Shown in pieces: positions 44,966 to 53,516 of a stretch of 64,000 bases of DNA. This stretch comes from DATAES01 sp963802415 (GTDB lineage Bacteria; Actinomycetota; Acidimicrobiia; Acidimicrobiales; JACDCH01). Every line of letters starts with the position of its first letter. Position 1 is the stretch's first letter. Under the pieces are notes generated by a model, which saw nothing but the letters and a program-made list of their open reading frames with translations, was not told where the DNA came from and did not search any database. The translations under genes were made by a program, and so were the position numbers. The stretch spans positions 1,860,001 to 1,924,000 of the forward strand of contig CAWDIH010000001.1 in NCBI GenBank assembly GCA_963802415.1, given 5' to 3'.

Positions 44966-45916
44966 TCAGAGGAACAACGGACGGAGCTCGTGTTCGAAGA
45001 ACTTGAAGAAGCCTTGTTGATCGGGTCCGACCTGGTTGACGTAGATCTCGTCGTACCCGGCGTCGATGTACTTGCGGATCGCGCTCGCATGCCGCTCGAC
45101 GTCAGGTCCGCACGAGATCGAATCGGCCACCATCTGCTCGGTCACGAGCTGTGATGCCTGCTCGAAGTGTGCCGGCATCGGAAACTCTTGTGAGGCTTCA
45201 CCGGGGATACCGCTGGACCGCCACAAGTCGTGGGCCAGCTCGATGCATTGCTGTTCGTCTTCACCCCAGCAGACCTTGACCAGCGCGAGCTTCGGTCCGG
45301 TCCCGCCTTCCTCGCGGTACTGGTCGAGCAACTCCTTCGACGGCGAAGTGTTGACGTAGCCGTCACCGATCCGGGCGGCGAGCGATGTCGCCTTGGGTCC
45401 GAACCCGCTGACCAACACCGGCGGTGGGCTCGACGGCAGCGAGTAGATGCGCGCGTTCTCCACCGTGTAGTGGCGGCCATGACGGTTGACGATCTCACCG
45501 GACCACAGCGCACGCATCACCTCGATCGCTTCGTCCAACATTTCGAGACGGACGTCGGCGGGCGGCCATCGGGTGCCCAGGATGTGCTCGTTGAGCGCTT
45601 CGCCGCTGCCGACGCCGACCCGAAAGCGTCCCTCGAGCATCGTTGCCGCGGTCGCCGCAGCTTGCGCGATGACGGCGGGGTGGATGCGGACCGTCGGGCA
45701 GGTCACGCCGGTCGTGACCCGCAGCCTGGTTGTCGCCGCGATCCCTCCGATGGTGCACCACACGAACGCGCTCTCGCCTTGGGACTCGAGCCAGGGGTGG
45801 TAGTGGTCGGAGATCGTCACGGACGCGAACCCCGCGTCCTCGGCTTGCTGCGCGAACCGGACGAGGGCCGGCGCGCTGTGTTCTTCGGAGCTGAGCGTGT
45901 AGCCGATCTCGGTCAT
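44966..45916 (-). CDS. Luciferase-like F420-dependent oxidoreductase
   Basis: From ATG 45916 the 316-residue protein reads MTEIGYTLSSEEHSAPALVR, VTISDHYHPWLESQGESAFV, RLRVTTGVTCPTVRIHPAVI, and LEGRFRVGVGSGEALNEHIL. It matches the F420-dependent glucose-6-phosphate dehydrogenase-like (TIGR03557) style of the LLM superfamily. The cofactor would be F420 rather than FMN; the substrate is uncertain. A fragment of a paralogue lies at 20158. Confidence 0.85.
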   Translation of the reverse strand: MTEIGYTLSSEEHSAPALVRFAQQAEDAGFASVTISDHYHPWLESQGESAFVWCTIGGIAATTRLRVTTGVTCPTVRIHPAVIAQAAATAATMLEGRFRVGVGSGEALNEHILGTRWPPADVRLEMLDEAIEVMRALWSGEIVNRHGRHYTVENARIYSLPSSPPPVLVSGFGPKATSLAARIGDGYVNTSPSKELLDQYREEGGTGPKLALVKVCWGEDEQQCIELAHDLWRSSGIPGEASQEFPMPAHFEQASQLVTEQMVADSISCGPDVERHASAIRKYIDAGYDEIYVNQVGPDQQGFFKFFEHELRPLFL

Positions 45917-46216
45917 GCGCTGCTCATACCCACGACCATTCTTCTCAGTCGTGCCGCTTCGGCGGTACCAGGTCGGGAAGTTGCCATCGCGATGATGATC
46001 TCGCGAGCCATGGTCATGTCGGGTCTCGGACCAGGGGCATCCCCAACCTTGACCAGGACTCCGGCCAGTCGGCGCGAAGGCAACGCCCACTCGGTCCGAT
46101 TGGCCTCGATCGCAGCGCTGGGGACGTTCTATCTGGTGATCGTCGTCGTCGCCGCGGTCGCCGCAATACCGCTTATGTTCGCGACCAAGGCGGGCGCGTG
46201 ATGGCCGCAGCGCGTG
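45917..46216. other. Intergenic region with a possible small membrane ORF
   Basis: A plus-strand frame ending at 46201 contains a hydrophobic segment (LGTFYLVIVVVAAVAAIPLM, then FATKAGA). It could be a small membrane protein starting at an ATG near 46013, but no ribosome site supports it. The region otherwise holds the promoters of the divergent genes. Confidence 0.3.
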
Positions 46217-46354
46217 ATGGACGCGGCGCTCGAGCTGCTCGACCGCCAGCTCATCGACTGCGACGACCGCCTCGCCGGCAACGTCGACGACGTCGAGATC
46301 GCCTTCCCGGACGGATGGCCAGATGGCGCGTCGGGCGAGCTTCCGGCTGAGTGA
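46217..46354 (+). CDS. Short PRC-barrel-like protein
   Basis: The 45-residue product MDAALELLDRQLIDCDDRLA, GNVDDVEIAFPDGWPDGASG resembles the first strands of a PRC-barrel domain. It overlaps the next gene by 32 bases. It may be a truncated or split PRC-barrel unit feeding the same complex. Confidence 0.5.
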   Translation: MDAALELLDRQLIDCDDRLAGNVDDVEIAFPDGWPDGASGELPAE

Positions 46355-46697
46355 GCTCCTCGACATGGACGTCGTCGACGAGAACGGTACGCGAGCCGGC
46401 CACGTCCACGACGTTCGTCTTGTTCAGGACGGGCCAGTCGGCGCCGGCTTCGACGCCGCACTGCGAGTACAGGGCCTGGTGATAGGTCGCGGCGCCGTCG
46501 GCATCCAGCTGGGCTACGGACGAACCCTCAACCGCGGGCCATGGCTCATTCGAGTCCTGCTCTCAGCCCGTCACGATTCGAAGTTCGTGCCGTGGGGTCG
46601 CGTCCGGAGCGTCGACGACGACGGCATCGTGATCGCGGGATCCGCGGCCGACCTGGAGCCTGCGCCGGTGCTGCCCGCGTGGGGAGCTCCATCATGA
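46323..46697 (+). CDS. PRC-barrel domain protein
   Basis: The 124-residue protein reads FRLSELLDMDVVDENGTRAG, HVHDVRLVQDGPVGAGFDAA, LQLGYGR-type sequence and VPWGRVRSVDDDGIVIAG. PRC-barrels bind RNA-processing or photosynthetic complexes, and stand-alone forms in actinobacteria are linked to stress. It overlaps the tiny membrane gene downstream (ATGA). Confidence 0.7.
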   Translation: MARRASFRLSELLDMDVVDENGTRAGHVHDVRLVQDGPVGAGFDAALRVQGLVIGRGAVGIQLGYGRTLNRGPWLIRVLLSARHDSKFVPWGRVRSVDDDGIVIAGSAADLEPAPVLPAWGAPS

Positions 46698-47224
46698 CCA
46701 ACGGAGTGGCCATCCTTGGCGGCTATGCCATGCTGTTTATCTTGATTGCGATCCTGCTCGGCTTCCTGGTGCGCGCTGATCGATCCAAGCGCTAACCCGT
46801 TCCCTTCTTGGTCCAAGACCCGGCAGAGGGCGACGGTGGTCGCGGTTCCGATCGCTGCGCCGGTGAGGAGGCCCGCGATCACATCGGTGGGGTAGTGGCG
46901 CACGGCTTGCATGTGCTGCAGCGCCACCAAGCTCGTGGCTGTCGCGAGCAACGGCGCAGCCGTGGGCAATTCGATGGCGGCCGCGACGGTGAACGCTGCG
47001 GCGTTGGCGGTGTACGACGAGGGTAGCGACGAAGTACGAGGGCGCCGACCGCGGCGGGGAAGGTCCGCCAGCAGCACCCGGCGCGGCCGGTCTCGTTGGC
47101 TCGCCCACTTCACCGGTCCGTCCGTGATCGCGCTGCTCGCCGCGTAGGCGACGAGGCCGGCTCGCGCGGCGCGGCGGGCCCGCGGTCCGATCACCGCGAG
47201 TGCGGCGGCGAAGCCCATCCACAA
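46571..47224 (-). CDS. PAP2-family phosphatase-like membrane protein (N terminus frameshifted, motif changed)
   Basis: Phosphatase motif 1 is KWASQRDRPRR and motif 3 RHYPTDVIAGLLTG. Motif 2 reads SSLPSSYTANAAAF, with Tyr where the catalytic-site His (SGH or SSH) is expected. The N-terminal part (VARRLLELGDRVPFENSSRT, then QLSSVVDRIGRLETGGGL) continues upstream to about 47350 in another frame, with a break near 47275. The C-terminal ~60 residues overlap the PRC-barrel and peptide genes on the other strand and are probably not natural. It may be an inactive relic. Confidence 0.5.
   Translation of the reverse strand: MWMGFAAALAVIGPRARRAARAGLVAYAASSAITDGPVKWASQRDRPRRVLLADLPRRGRRPRTSSLPSSYTANAAAFTVAAAIELPTAAPLLATATSLVALQHMQAVRHYPTDVIAGLLTGAAIGTATTVALCRVLDQEGNGLALGSISAHQEAEQDRNQDKQHGIAAKDGHSVGHDGAPHAGSTGAGSRSAADPAITMPSSSTLRTRPHGTNFES
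46694..46795 (+). CDS. 33-residue membrane peptide
   Basis: MTNGVAILGGYAMLFILIAI, LLGFLVRADRSKR is a single membrane helix with a basic cytoplasmic end. It starts in an ATGA overlap with the PRC-barrel gene, so it is probably translated with it. Confidence 0.55.
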   Translation: MTNGVAILGGYAMLFILIAILLGFLVRADRSKR

Positions 47225-47454
47225 CCCGCCTCCGGTCTCGAGCCGGCCGATCCGATCGACGACAGAGCTCAGCTGCGGAGGAAGGTCCTTGACGAATTTT
47301 CGAAGGGCACACGGTCGCCCAACTCGAGCAGTCGTCGCGCCACCATCGGAGCGTTCCGACTGCGTCCAGATGGAACCTCGAGCTTTTGTCCGGTGGTCTG
47401 AGTGCGTGTCGCACTGGGGATGGTGCGTACATCCCGACTTCCACGGAGGACTCG

Positions 47455-48024
47455 ATGGACGCGTTGACGCTGTTGATCGCTGACCACAACCGCGTGAGGG
47501 GCTTGTTCGAGCGCTTCCGCAAGGCGGAAGACGCCAAGAACACCGCCAGGATGTCGTCGCTGGCCGAGATCATCTTCACGGAGCTTCAGGTTCACACGAC
47601 GATCGAAGAAGAGATCTTCTATCCGGAGAGCCACGGCCCGTCGGACGAGATCGGCGACACCGTGGACGAGGGAGTCCAAGAGCACCATGTTGTAAAGGTG
47701 CTGATGTCCGAGATCGAGCGCTTGTCAGCGGGCGAGGATGACTGGATCGCGAAGATGACCGTTCTCATGGAGAATGTCGAGCATCACGCGGAGGAAGAGG
47801 AGAACGAGCTGTTCCCCAAGGTGCGTTCACACACGAGTGCGGACGACCGCAAGCAAATGGGCGAGCGCCTCGACGCTCGCAAAGGCCAGCTCGGCGCGCC
47901 TGTCCTTGCGGACAAGATCGACCTCACTGACGACCGGCTCCGCGAGCTCGCCACCGAACAGGCGATCCCCGGCAGGTCGAAGATGGATCACGACGAGCTC
48001 GCAGCAACGGTCAGTCCCGACTGA
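47455..48024 (+). CDS. Hemerythrin-like HHE domain protein
   Basis: The 189-residue protein has an HHE cation-binding four-helix bundle: LLIADHNRVRGLFERFRKAE, LQVHTTIEEEIFYPESHGPS, VQEHHVVKVLMSEIERLS and VEHHAEEEENELFPKV. These His/Glu residues would hold a di-iron centre that senses or binds oxygen, nitric oxide or iron. A C-terminal tail of ~50 residues (LTDDRLRELATEQAIPGRSK) resembles a Rho-N or SAP-like helix pair. GGAGGA precedes the ATG. Confidence 0.85.
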   Translation: MDALTLLIADHNRVRGLFERFRKAEDAKNTARMSSLAEIIFTELQVHTTIEEEIFYPESHGPSDEIGDTVDEGVQEHHVVKVLMSEIERLSAGEDDWIAKMTVLMENVEHHAEEEENELFPKVRSHTSADDRKQMGERLDARKGQLGAPVLADKIDLTDDRLRELATEQAIPGRSKMDHDELAATVSPD

Positions 48025-48043
48025 GGAGAAGGAGGGCCAGCGA

Positions 48044-48268
48044 ATGCCTGGCAAGAGAGCAAGTGTGAAGAACGAGAAGCAGTACGAAGCCTTGAAGGAC
48101 AAGGGCACGTCCAAGGAGCGTGCCGCCAGGATCGCCAACTCGCCGAAGGCGTCGAAGCATGGCGGCCAGAAATCGGGTAAGGGCGGGTCATCGAAGCAGG
48201 GAGGCACGACCGCGCAGCACAAGGCGGCAGGCCGCAAGGGCGGCAAGGCGACAACGCGCAAGTCCTGA
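48044..48268 (+). CDS. Small basic stress-type protein (DUF7218-like)
   Basis: The 74-residue protein MPGKRASVKNEKQYEALKDK, GTSKERAARIANSPKASKHG, followed by a Gly/Lys/Ser tail, matches a widespread actinobacterial small protein. Role unknown. GGAGAAGGAGGG precedes it, 20 bases after the hemerythrin stop, so both are probably in one transcript. Confidence 0.7.
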   Translation: MPGKRASVKNEKQYEALKDKGTSKERAARIANSPKASKHGGQKSGKGGSSKQGGTTAQHKAAGRKGGKATTRKS

Positions 48269-48404
48269 AGACAGCGGAGAGAGCGTCATCTTGCGATCAC
48301 GAACGGGTGATTTGTTGCCGGTCGGGGTCTCTTACACGGCAAACGCGGTTCAAGTCGGCGCCGCACGGTGATGAATGACGAAACCGTGAGATGCGAGGTA
48401 CGCC

Positions 48405-49010
48405 ATGACGAACAGTACGACGGAGCAAAAGTCCACGATCGAGCAGGTGACGGACGCGCCGCGTAGTGCCGCCGCGGCAGCGGGCGCCCAGGCCGGCGCG
48501 GTGGCAACGACTGCGCAGAACGAGGCAACGAGCGTTGCTCGCGATGCGAGGCAGCAGGCGCAGCGCCTCGCGGGAGACGCACGCAGCCACTTGCGACAGC
48601 AGGCCGACGAGCAATCGCAACGATTGGCACGGACCCTGCGAGACATCGGTGGACAGTTGGACGGCATGGCGAGCGGTAACAGCGCTCCCAGCGGCTTCGT
48701 CGCCGACGTCACCCAGCAAGCGGCATCGTCGGTGCACCAGATGGCGCAGACGCTGGATCAGAAGGGCGCGCAGGGTGTGATCGCCGACGTCAAGCGATTC
48801 GCTCGGGGGCGTCCGGGAGTGTTCGTCATCGGCGCGCTCGGCGCAGGCCTGGTTGCCGGTCGACTCATCCGCGCCCTCGACACCTCCGCCGTCATGGATG
48901 CGGCGAAGCCGTCGCAGCAGCCGGATGGGCTCGCTTCGCCGGGAGTCACGGGAGTCACCGCGGCTGAATTCGGCGGTGCTCCGGCGCTCAACCGGCCGAC
49001 GGAGTTCTGA
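48405..49010 (+). CDS. Amphipathic helical protein with one membrane segment
   Basis: Of 201 residues, the first ~120 are Ala/Gln/Arg-rich helix (AVATTAQNEATSVARDARQQ, AQRLAGDARSHLRQQADEQS) like a LEA or apolipoprotein-type helix. A membrane segment follows (RPGVFVIGALGAGLVAGRLI), then a polar tail. It precedes the holin-like and DUF3618 genes, an order common in actinobacterial envelope-stress clusters. Confidence 0.65.
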   Translation: MTNSTTEQKSTIEQVTDAPRSAAAAAGAQAGAVATTAQNEATSVARDARQQAQRLAGDARSHLRQQADEQSQRLARTLRDIGGQLDGMASGNSAPSGFVADVTQQAASSVHQMAQTLDQKGAQGVIADVKRFARGRPGVFVIGALGAGLVAGRLIRALDTSAVMDAAKPSQQPDGLASPGVTGVTAAEFGGAPALNRPTEF

Positions 49011-49011
49011 G

Positions 49012-49467
49012 ATGGTGGAGGTCAATAGCCCCGTGGGCGTCTCGACTGCACCAGCGACTGGCACCCGCGACGCGACCGAGCCGATCGCCGCCGACCGCTC
49101 GCTCGGCGAGCTCGTTTCGCAGCTCAGCTCGGACTTCGGCGAGCTGGTGTCGACGCAGCTCGAGCTGGCGAAGGCGGAGATCAAGGAAGAGGTTGAGCGG
49201 GCCGGCAAAGGCGCCGGGCTGCTCACCGGCGGTGGCTTTGCCGCCTACATCGCCATCCTGTTGTTGTCGCTCGCCGCCGCCTGGGGCTTGTCCGAGGGGA
49301 TGCCCACCGGCTTCGCCTTCCTGATCGTCGGTATCGCCTGGGCCGCGGTCGCTGGCGCGCTGGTGCTGTTGGGTCGAAACCAGCTTCGCTCGGTCCACCC
49401 CGTCCCCGAGCAAACGAAGCAGACGATCAAGGAGGACATCGAATGGGCCAAACAACAGAGGACCTGA
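49012..49467 (+). CDS. Holin-superfamily III-like (Phage_holin_3_6) membrane protein
   Basis: The 151-residue protein has SLGELVSQLSSDFGELVSTQ, LELAKAEIKEEVERAGKGAG and two membrane segments (AAYIAILLLSLAAAWGL, FAFLIVGIAWAAVAGALVLL). Despite the family name, stand-alone chromosomal copies are not phage lysis genes; they accompany DUF3618 proteins in actinobacteria. It starts right after the previous stop and overlaps the DUF3618 gene by 25 bases. Confidence 0.8.
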   Translation: MVEVNSPVGVSTAPATGTRDATEPIAADRSLGELVSQLSSDFGELVSTQLELAKAEIKEEVERAGKGAGLLTGGGFAAYIAILLLSLAAAWGLSEGMPTGFAFLIVGIAWAAVAGALVLLGRNQLRSVHPVPEQTKQTIKEDIEWAKQQRT

Positions 49468-50025
49468 GGTCACAGATCGCGGGCCAGCGCGAGTCGCTGG
49501 GACGTGACCTCGACGCGATCAGCGACCGCGTGCAGCCCTTCACGTATCGCGCAGCGGCGCAAGGCCGCGGTCCGCGAGCGCTGGGATTCGACGAAGGAGC
49601 GCGTGATGGGTACGGCTGCAGACACCACCGACAAGGCGTCGAGCATGGCGTCCGGGATCGGCGACACCGTCGGCTCCCTTCCCCGAGGCGCGGCCAACGT
49701 CGCCGAAGGGAACCCACTGGCCGTAGGACTCGTGGCGTTCGGAGCTGGTCTCGTCTTGGCCACACTTCTCCCGGAGACGCGTGGCGAGCAGCAGCTCGCC
49801 GAGAAGGTGCAGCCGATGGTGGAGAACGCGGCCAGCGAGGTTGGAGCCGCCGCACAGGATGCCGTCGAGCAGCTCAAGCCGAAGGCGCAGGACGCCATCG
49901 AGCAGGTCAAGGACTCCGCGGAGCAGTCGGTGTCCCAGTTCAAGGACCACGCATCCGACGCCGCATCGCAGGCCGCAGCGCCGGCGAAGCCATCAACCGA
50001 AGGCGTGCCACCACGAACAACGTGA
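49443..50025 (+). CDS. DUF3618-domain protein (frameshifted)
   Basis: The DUF3618 start is MGQTTEDLRSQIAGQRESLG, RDLDAISDRVQP. An extra base at about 49533 breaks the frame; without it the protein continues SRIAQRRKAAVRERWDSTKE, RVMGTAADTTDKASSMASG. One membrane segment (LAVGLVAFGAGLVLATLLPE) and a long helical tail (VEQLKPKAQDAIEQVKDSAE) follow. It overlaps the genes on both sides, which argues that the complete protein is normally made and the break is an error or recent. Confidence 0.7.
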
Positions 50026-50513
50026 CCACAGAGGATGGAGCGCGGTCAGGTTCGAGGCGCACCCGTGCCGCGACCGGCAGCGTCGCCGGCCTCAGCGCAA
50101 CCTTGGTCATGTCCACCGTCATGTGGGGGTTCCGACTCGTGGGCCTCATGCAACATCGAGCGCCGCCAGTCGAGATAGTCAACCGGGCGCGCGGCTTGAC
50201 GGGAGATCACGGCCGCCGGCATTTCGACGCTGACGACAGTAGGCGCACATCTTGCGTTCGGTGCAGGAGCGGGCGCTCTCTACGGCGCGCTCGCACCCGG
50301 GTGGGCGCGTGCTCGCGTCGGGCATCGCGTGGGGGCTCGCAGTCTGGGCCATGTCATATCTTCGGGTCCTGCCGGCCCTGCGGCTGATGCCGAAGCCGGG
50401 GCGGGACGAGTCGGGTCGCCAGGTCGGCATCGCCGTAAGCCACGTCGTTTACGGCGCGTCGCTCGGGGGTGCTGACCGGCGCGCTCCAACGACACCGTGA
50501 GGCGAAGCCGTAG
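50022..50513 (+). pseudogene. YagU/DUF1440-like membrane protein, multiply frameshifted
   Basis: GTG 50022 overlaps the DUF3618 stop. Reading frame one gives ATGSVAGLSATLVMSTVMWG, FRLVGLMQHRAPPVEIVNRA. Frame two gives STLTTVGAHLAFGAGAGALY, GALAPGW. Frame three gives LASGIAWGLAVWAMSYLRVL, LRLMPKPGRDESGRQVGIAV, SHVVYGASLGVLTGAL to a TAG at 50511. Joined, these form a four-helix protein of about 160 residues. At least two indels are needed. Confidence 0.55.
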
Positions 50514-50532
50514 CCCAAGAAAGCAGGAGACT

Positions 50533-50909
50533 CGTGCACGACAAACGAGCGTGAGATAAGAGAATTGTTCGACAAGTGGTGGGAAGCCACTCGAGCCAAC
50601 GACGTCGACACCCTTCTCGGTCTGATGACCGACGACGTCAAGTTTCTGACTGCGGGCAACGAGCCCGTCGGCAAGCAAGAGTTCGAAAGAACGGCGCGTG
50701 ATCTCCCACGATGACGGTGGACGGCGGCACCGAGATCGATGAAATCGAGGTCATCGACGGTTGGGCATGGATGCGCCACAGGCATCAACGTCACGATGAC
50801 TCCGCCGACTGGCGAGCCGAATCAGCGTTGGCGCACGCTGACGATCCTTCGCAAGGAGCCCGATGGGCGGTGGGTGCTCGCGCGCGACGCCAACCTGCTT
50901 CGCACCTGA
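50533..50909 (+). pseudogene. SnoaL/DUF4440-type small protein, frameshifted
   Basis: The first part reads TNEREIRELFDKWWEATRAN, DVDTLLGLMTDDVKFLTAGN, EPVGKQEFERTARDL. The second reads GGTEIDEIEVIDGWAWMR, and the third NVTMTPPTGEPNQRW, LTILRKEPDGRWVLARDANL. Together they form one NTF2-like fold protein of ~125 residues. Two frame changes and no clear start make its status doubtful. Confidence 0.5.
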
Positions 50910-50913
50910 GTTC

Positions 50914-51984
50914 CTACTTGCGAGCCCTCGTTCGTTGTCGGAGCTGTTCTGCTGTGGCCCCGACCGTGTCAGCCGCGTTAGCGTGGCGCTCGCCGATTGG
51001 CTGGTCGGGCCCGCTGGTGGAGTCCTGCAGCGTCTGGCGTTCGAGTTCCGCATTGAGTTCGGCACCGACGAGAACGGCCGCCACTGTCAGGAACAACCAA
51101 AGCATCACAACGATGACAGCGCCGAGGGATCCGTATGTTTCGTTGTACCTGCCGAAGTTCGCGGCGTACACCGAGAACAGCACGGAGGTGACCAACCAGG
51201 CGGAGGTGGCGAAGAGCGCACCGGGCGAGACCCATCGCCACTTCGCTTCGTTGCGATCCGGTCCATATCGGTAGAGCACAGCGAGTCCCACGATGACCGC
51301 GAGTCCCAGTGCAGGCCACCGGACGACAGCGATGGCAAAGCGGCCGGATGTACCGATTGCCGTGTGATCGAGCAGCCAGGGCAGGGCGGCGACGACGGTT
51401 ACCGACGCGATCACGAACATGACGGCACCGACCGTGAGTAACAAGCTCACGGCGCGGAGGCGGACGAAGCTGCGAGTCTCCTCTTCGTCGTAGGCGGCGT
51501 TGAGCGCGGTCAACGTGTGTTTCATCCCCGTGGACGCCGACCAGAACGCCACAACCACGCCGGCAATTGCTCCCAAGCCGAGCTTGGCGTGAGACCCAGC
51601 GGTGATGCTGCGCAGCTGGTCCTCGACAAGGGTCCTCACCTCGGTCGGCGCCGCGCCCAGTAGGTCGTTGACGTGGCGCCCGATCGACGCTGGATCCGCG
51701 GCCAACCCGAAGATCGAGACGGTGGCCACGAGCCCCGGCACGAGCGCCAGGAGCGCGTAGAAGGCGACCCCGGCAGCTAGCAGTGTGATGTTGTCTGCCT
51801 TCGTCTCGACCTTCGTGCGCACAAGGACGTCCTTCCAACCGCGCGTTGGAACATCCGTGGGCGTGTACGCGGACCGGCCTCGTCCAGCCTCCTGTTCGTG
51901 CTTTGCCGGGTGTCGATGTGATCTGTGATGTTGCTGCCACGAATCACCTCCCTGCCGGCTCGAATCTCTGCTACCCCTTCTCAT
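50914..51984 (-). CDS. YihY/BrkB-family inner-membrane protein
   Basis: The 356-residue protein has the six-helix YihY core: NITLLAAGVAFYALLALVPG, LGLGAIAGVVVAFWSASTGM, AYDEEETRSFVRLRAVSLLL, FAIAVVRWPALGLAVIVGLA, YGPDRNEAKWRWVSPGALFA and YGSLGAVIVVMLWLFLTVAA. The first ~45 residues are polar and may not all be translated. The transported or processed substrate of the family is not established. It is convergent with the stress island and upstream of it lies the IS3 element. Confidence 0.85.
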   Translation of the reverse strand: MRRGSRDSSRQGGDSWQQHHRSHRHPAKHEQEAGRGRSAYTPTDVPTRGWKDVLVRTKVETKADNITLLAAGVAFYALLALVPGLVATVSIFGLAADPASIGRHVNDLLGAAPTEVRTLVEDQLRSITAGSHAKLGLGAIAGVVVAFWSASTGMKHTLTALNAAYDEEETRSFVRLRAVSLLLTVGAVMFVIASVTVVAALPWLLDHTAIGTSGRFAIAVVRWPALGLAVIVGLAVLYRYGPDRNEAKWRWVSPGALFATSAWLVTSVLFSVYAANFGRYNETYGSLGAVIVVMLWLFLTVAAVLVGAELNAELERQTLQDSTSGPDQPIGERHANAADTVGATAEQLRQRTRARK

Positions 51985-52050
51985 GGCGACGCAGCCACAT
52001 GTGCACCGACTTGCGGGTGCTGAGCCACCCCGGGTCGCGTGCAGCGCGGA

Positions 52051-52951
52051 TTAGGTGGTGAGAGCCGCCGAGGCGGCTGGGTTGTGACGGTACCAATCGG
52101 CTTCGTGTTCGGCTGGTGGGATGTCGCCGATCTCGCCGTGGAGGCGGACTGCGTTGTACCAGTCGATCCATTCGATGATCGCGATCTCGGTGGCGTCGCG
52201 GGTGCGCCAGGGGCCGTGGAGCGTTGATGAGCTCGGCCTTGAACGTGCCGTTGAGTGATTCGGCCATGGCGTTGTCGTAGCTGAATCACCGCGGGAGCCG
52301 ACCGACGCGGCGACGTTCACCTCGGCGAGACGGTCGCTGTAGCGGAAGCTGAGATATTGACAGCCCCTGTCGCAGTGGTGGATGAGATGGCCGTAGGTGA
52401 GATCACGACGCCACAACGCCATCTCGAGCGCGTCGAGCACGAGGTCGGTGCGGAGGTGGTTGGCGAGCTGCCAGCCCACGATCATCCGCGAGTGCACGTC
52501 GACGATGAACGCGACGTACAGCCAGCCCTGCCACGTCGACACATACGTGATGTCGGCGAGCCACAGCTGGTTCGGTCGCTCGGCGACGAACTGGCGCTCG
52601 ACCAGGTCCGCCGGCCGCGGCGAAGTGTCGTCGGCGATGGTCGTGAACTGCTTGCGGCCTCGTTGCACGCCGCGCAGACCGATGTCGGCCATGAGCCGCG
52701 TGACCGTGCAGCGGGCGCTCACGTAGCCCTCCTTGCGCAGCTTCTTGTACGCACGGCGCGGCCCATAGCACGAGTAGTTCGACGTCCACACCCGTCGGAT
52801 CTCGACCGCGTGTGCGGCGTCGCTGATCGACCGCGCCGACCGCGGCCGAGTCTTGGCCGCATGGAAAGTGCGCTCGGGCAGGCCGATCGTTCGGCACATC
52901 ACCGCCACCGGCCAGCGGCCTGCGGTGCTCGTCGACGAAGGCGACCATCAC
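52051..52951 (-). pseudogene. IS3 OrfB transposase, frameshifted
   Basis: The start MMVAFVDEHRR shifts frame near 52920 to RWPVAVMCRTIGLPERTFHA. The rve domain has LWLADITYV (Asp) and LIHHCDRGCQYLSFRYSDRL (Asp). Between 52290 and 52220 two further opposite frame changes cover the catalytic-Glu segment (NAMAESLNGTFKAELINA), after which WRTRDATEIAIIEWIDWYNA resumes. As written it is inactive; the compensating pattern suggests individual base errors. Confidence 0.75.
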
Positions 52952-53247
52952 CGCCGTCGCGGGTCGGCCTCCTGCGCGAAATAGGTGGTCGCCGCCTTGA
53001 GGATCTCGATCGTGCGCTGCTGGTCGGCCACCTCCCGGCGCAACGCCTTGATCTCCGCCAGCTCCTCCGTCGTCGGACCGGTCACCAGCCCGCGATCGAT
53101 CCGAGCCTGCACCACCCAGCGGCGCAGCGTCTCGGGCGTGGTGATCCCGAGCTGCTTCGCGACCTCCGGCACCTTGCGGTCGCGCTCGAGGACCTCGTCG
53201 ATCGCTCGACGACGAAGCTCATCGGAGTACTTCCGGGGACGACCCAT
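52948..53247 (-). CDS. IS3 OrfA transposase subunit
   Basis: The 99-residue protein MGRPRKYSDELRRRAIDEVL, ERDRKVPEVAKQLGITTPET, LRRWVVQ is the HTH of IS3 OrfA. The leucine-zipper-like tail (EEL-AEIKALRREVADQQRT, IEILKAATTYFA) is normal. The stop overlaps the OrfB start, as expected for programmed -1 frameshifting in this family. Confidence 0.85.
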   Translation of the reverse strand: MGRPRKYSDELRRRAIDEVLERDRKVPEVAKQLGITTPETLRRWVVQARIDRGLVTGPTTEELAEIKALRREVADQQRTIEILKAATTYFAQEADPRRR

Positions 53248-53516
53248 GATCAACAGTCTCCTTCTCCGGGCCCGAAAGCCACGGAACGAGCACTGCATCA
53301 AACCCGGGGTGGCTCAGTTCTTCGAGATGAAGCGGTGGCGCTGTTTCGCACCTATGTCCAGCAGCATCCCGGGGACGGGCCGACGACCGTGTGGGCGAGG
53401 TCCATCGCGTTCGCGTGACCGCTCCCGCGTGCGCGATGTGCCGATCTCGTTCACCCCCCGGTGGTTTGCGTCGAACTGCCGGGATCTACCGATGCTGGTC
53501 AGCGAGACTCGGTGCG

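Larger units (their letters stand above)
52021..53316 (-). mobile_element. IS3-family insertion sequence with intact ends
   Basis: The ends are perfect 15-base inverted repeats, TGAGCCACCCCGGGT at 52021-52035 and its complement at 53302-53316, giving a 1296-base element. It holds orfA and an orfB damaged by frame changes. The immediate flanks (TGC to the left, GTT to the right) show no target duplication. Confidence 0.8.

Noticed and set aside
49012..49467. Phage lysis gene or prophage
   Set aside because: The holin_3_6 family is a normal chromosomal envelope protein in actinobacteria, and no phage structural gene is nearby.
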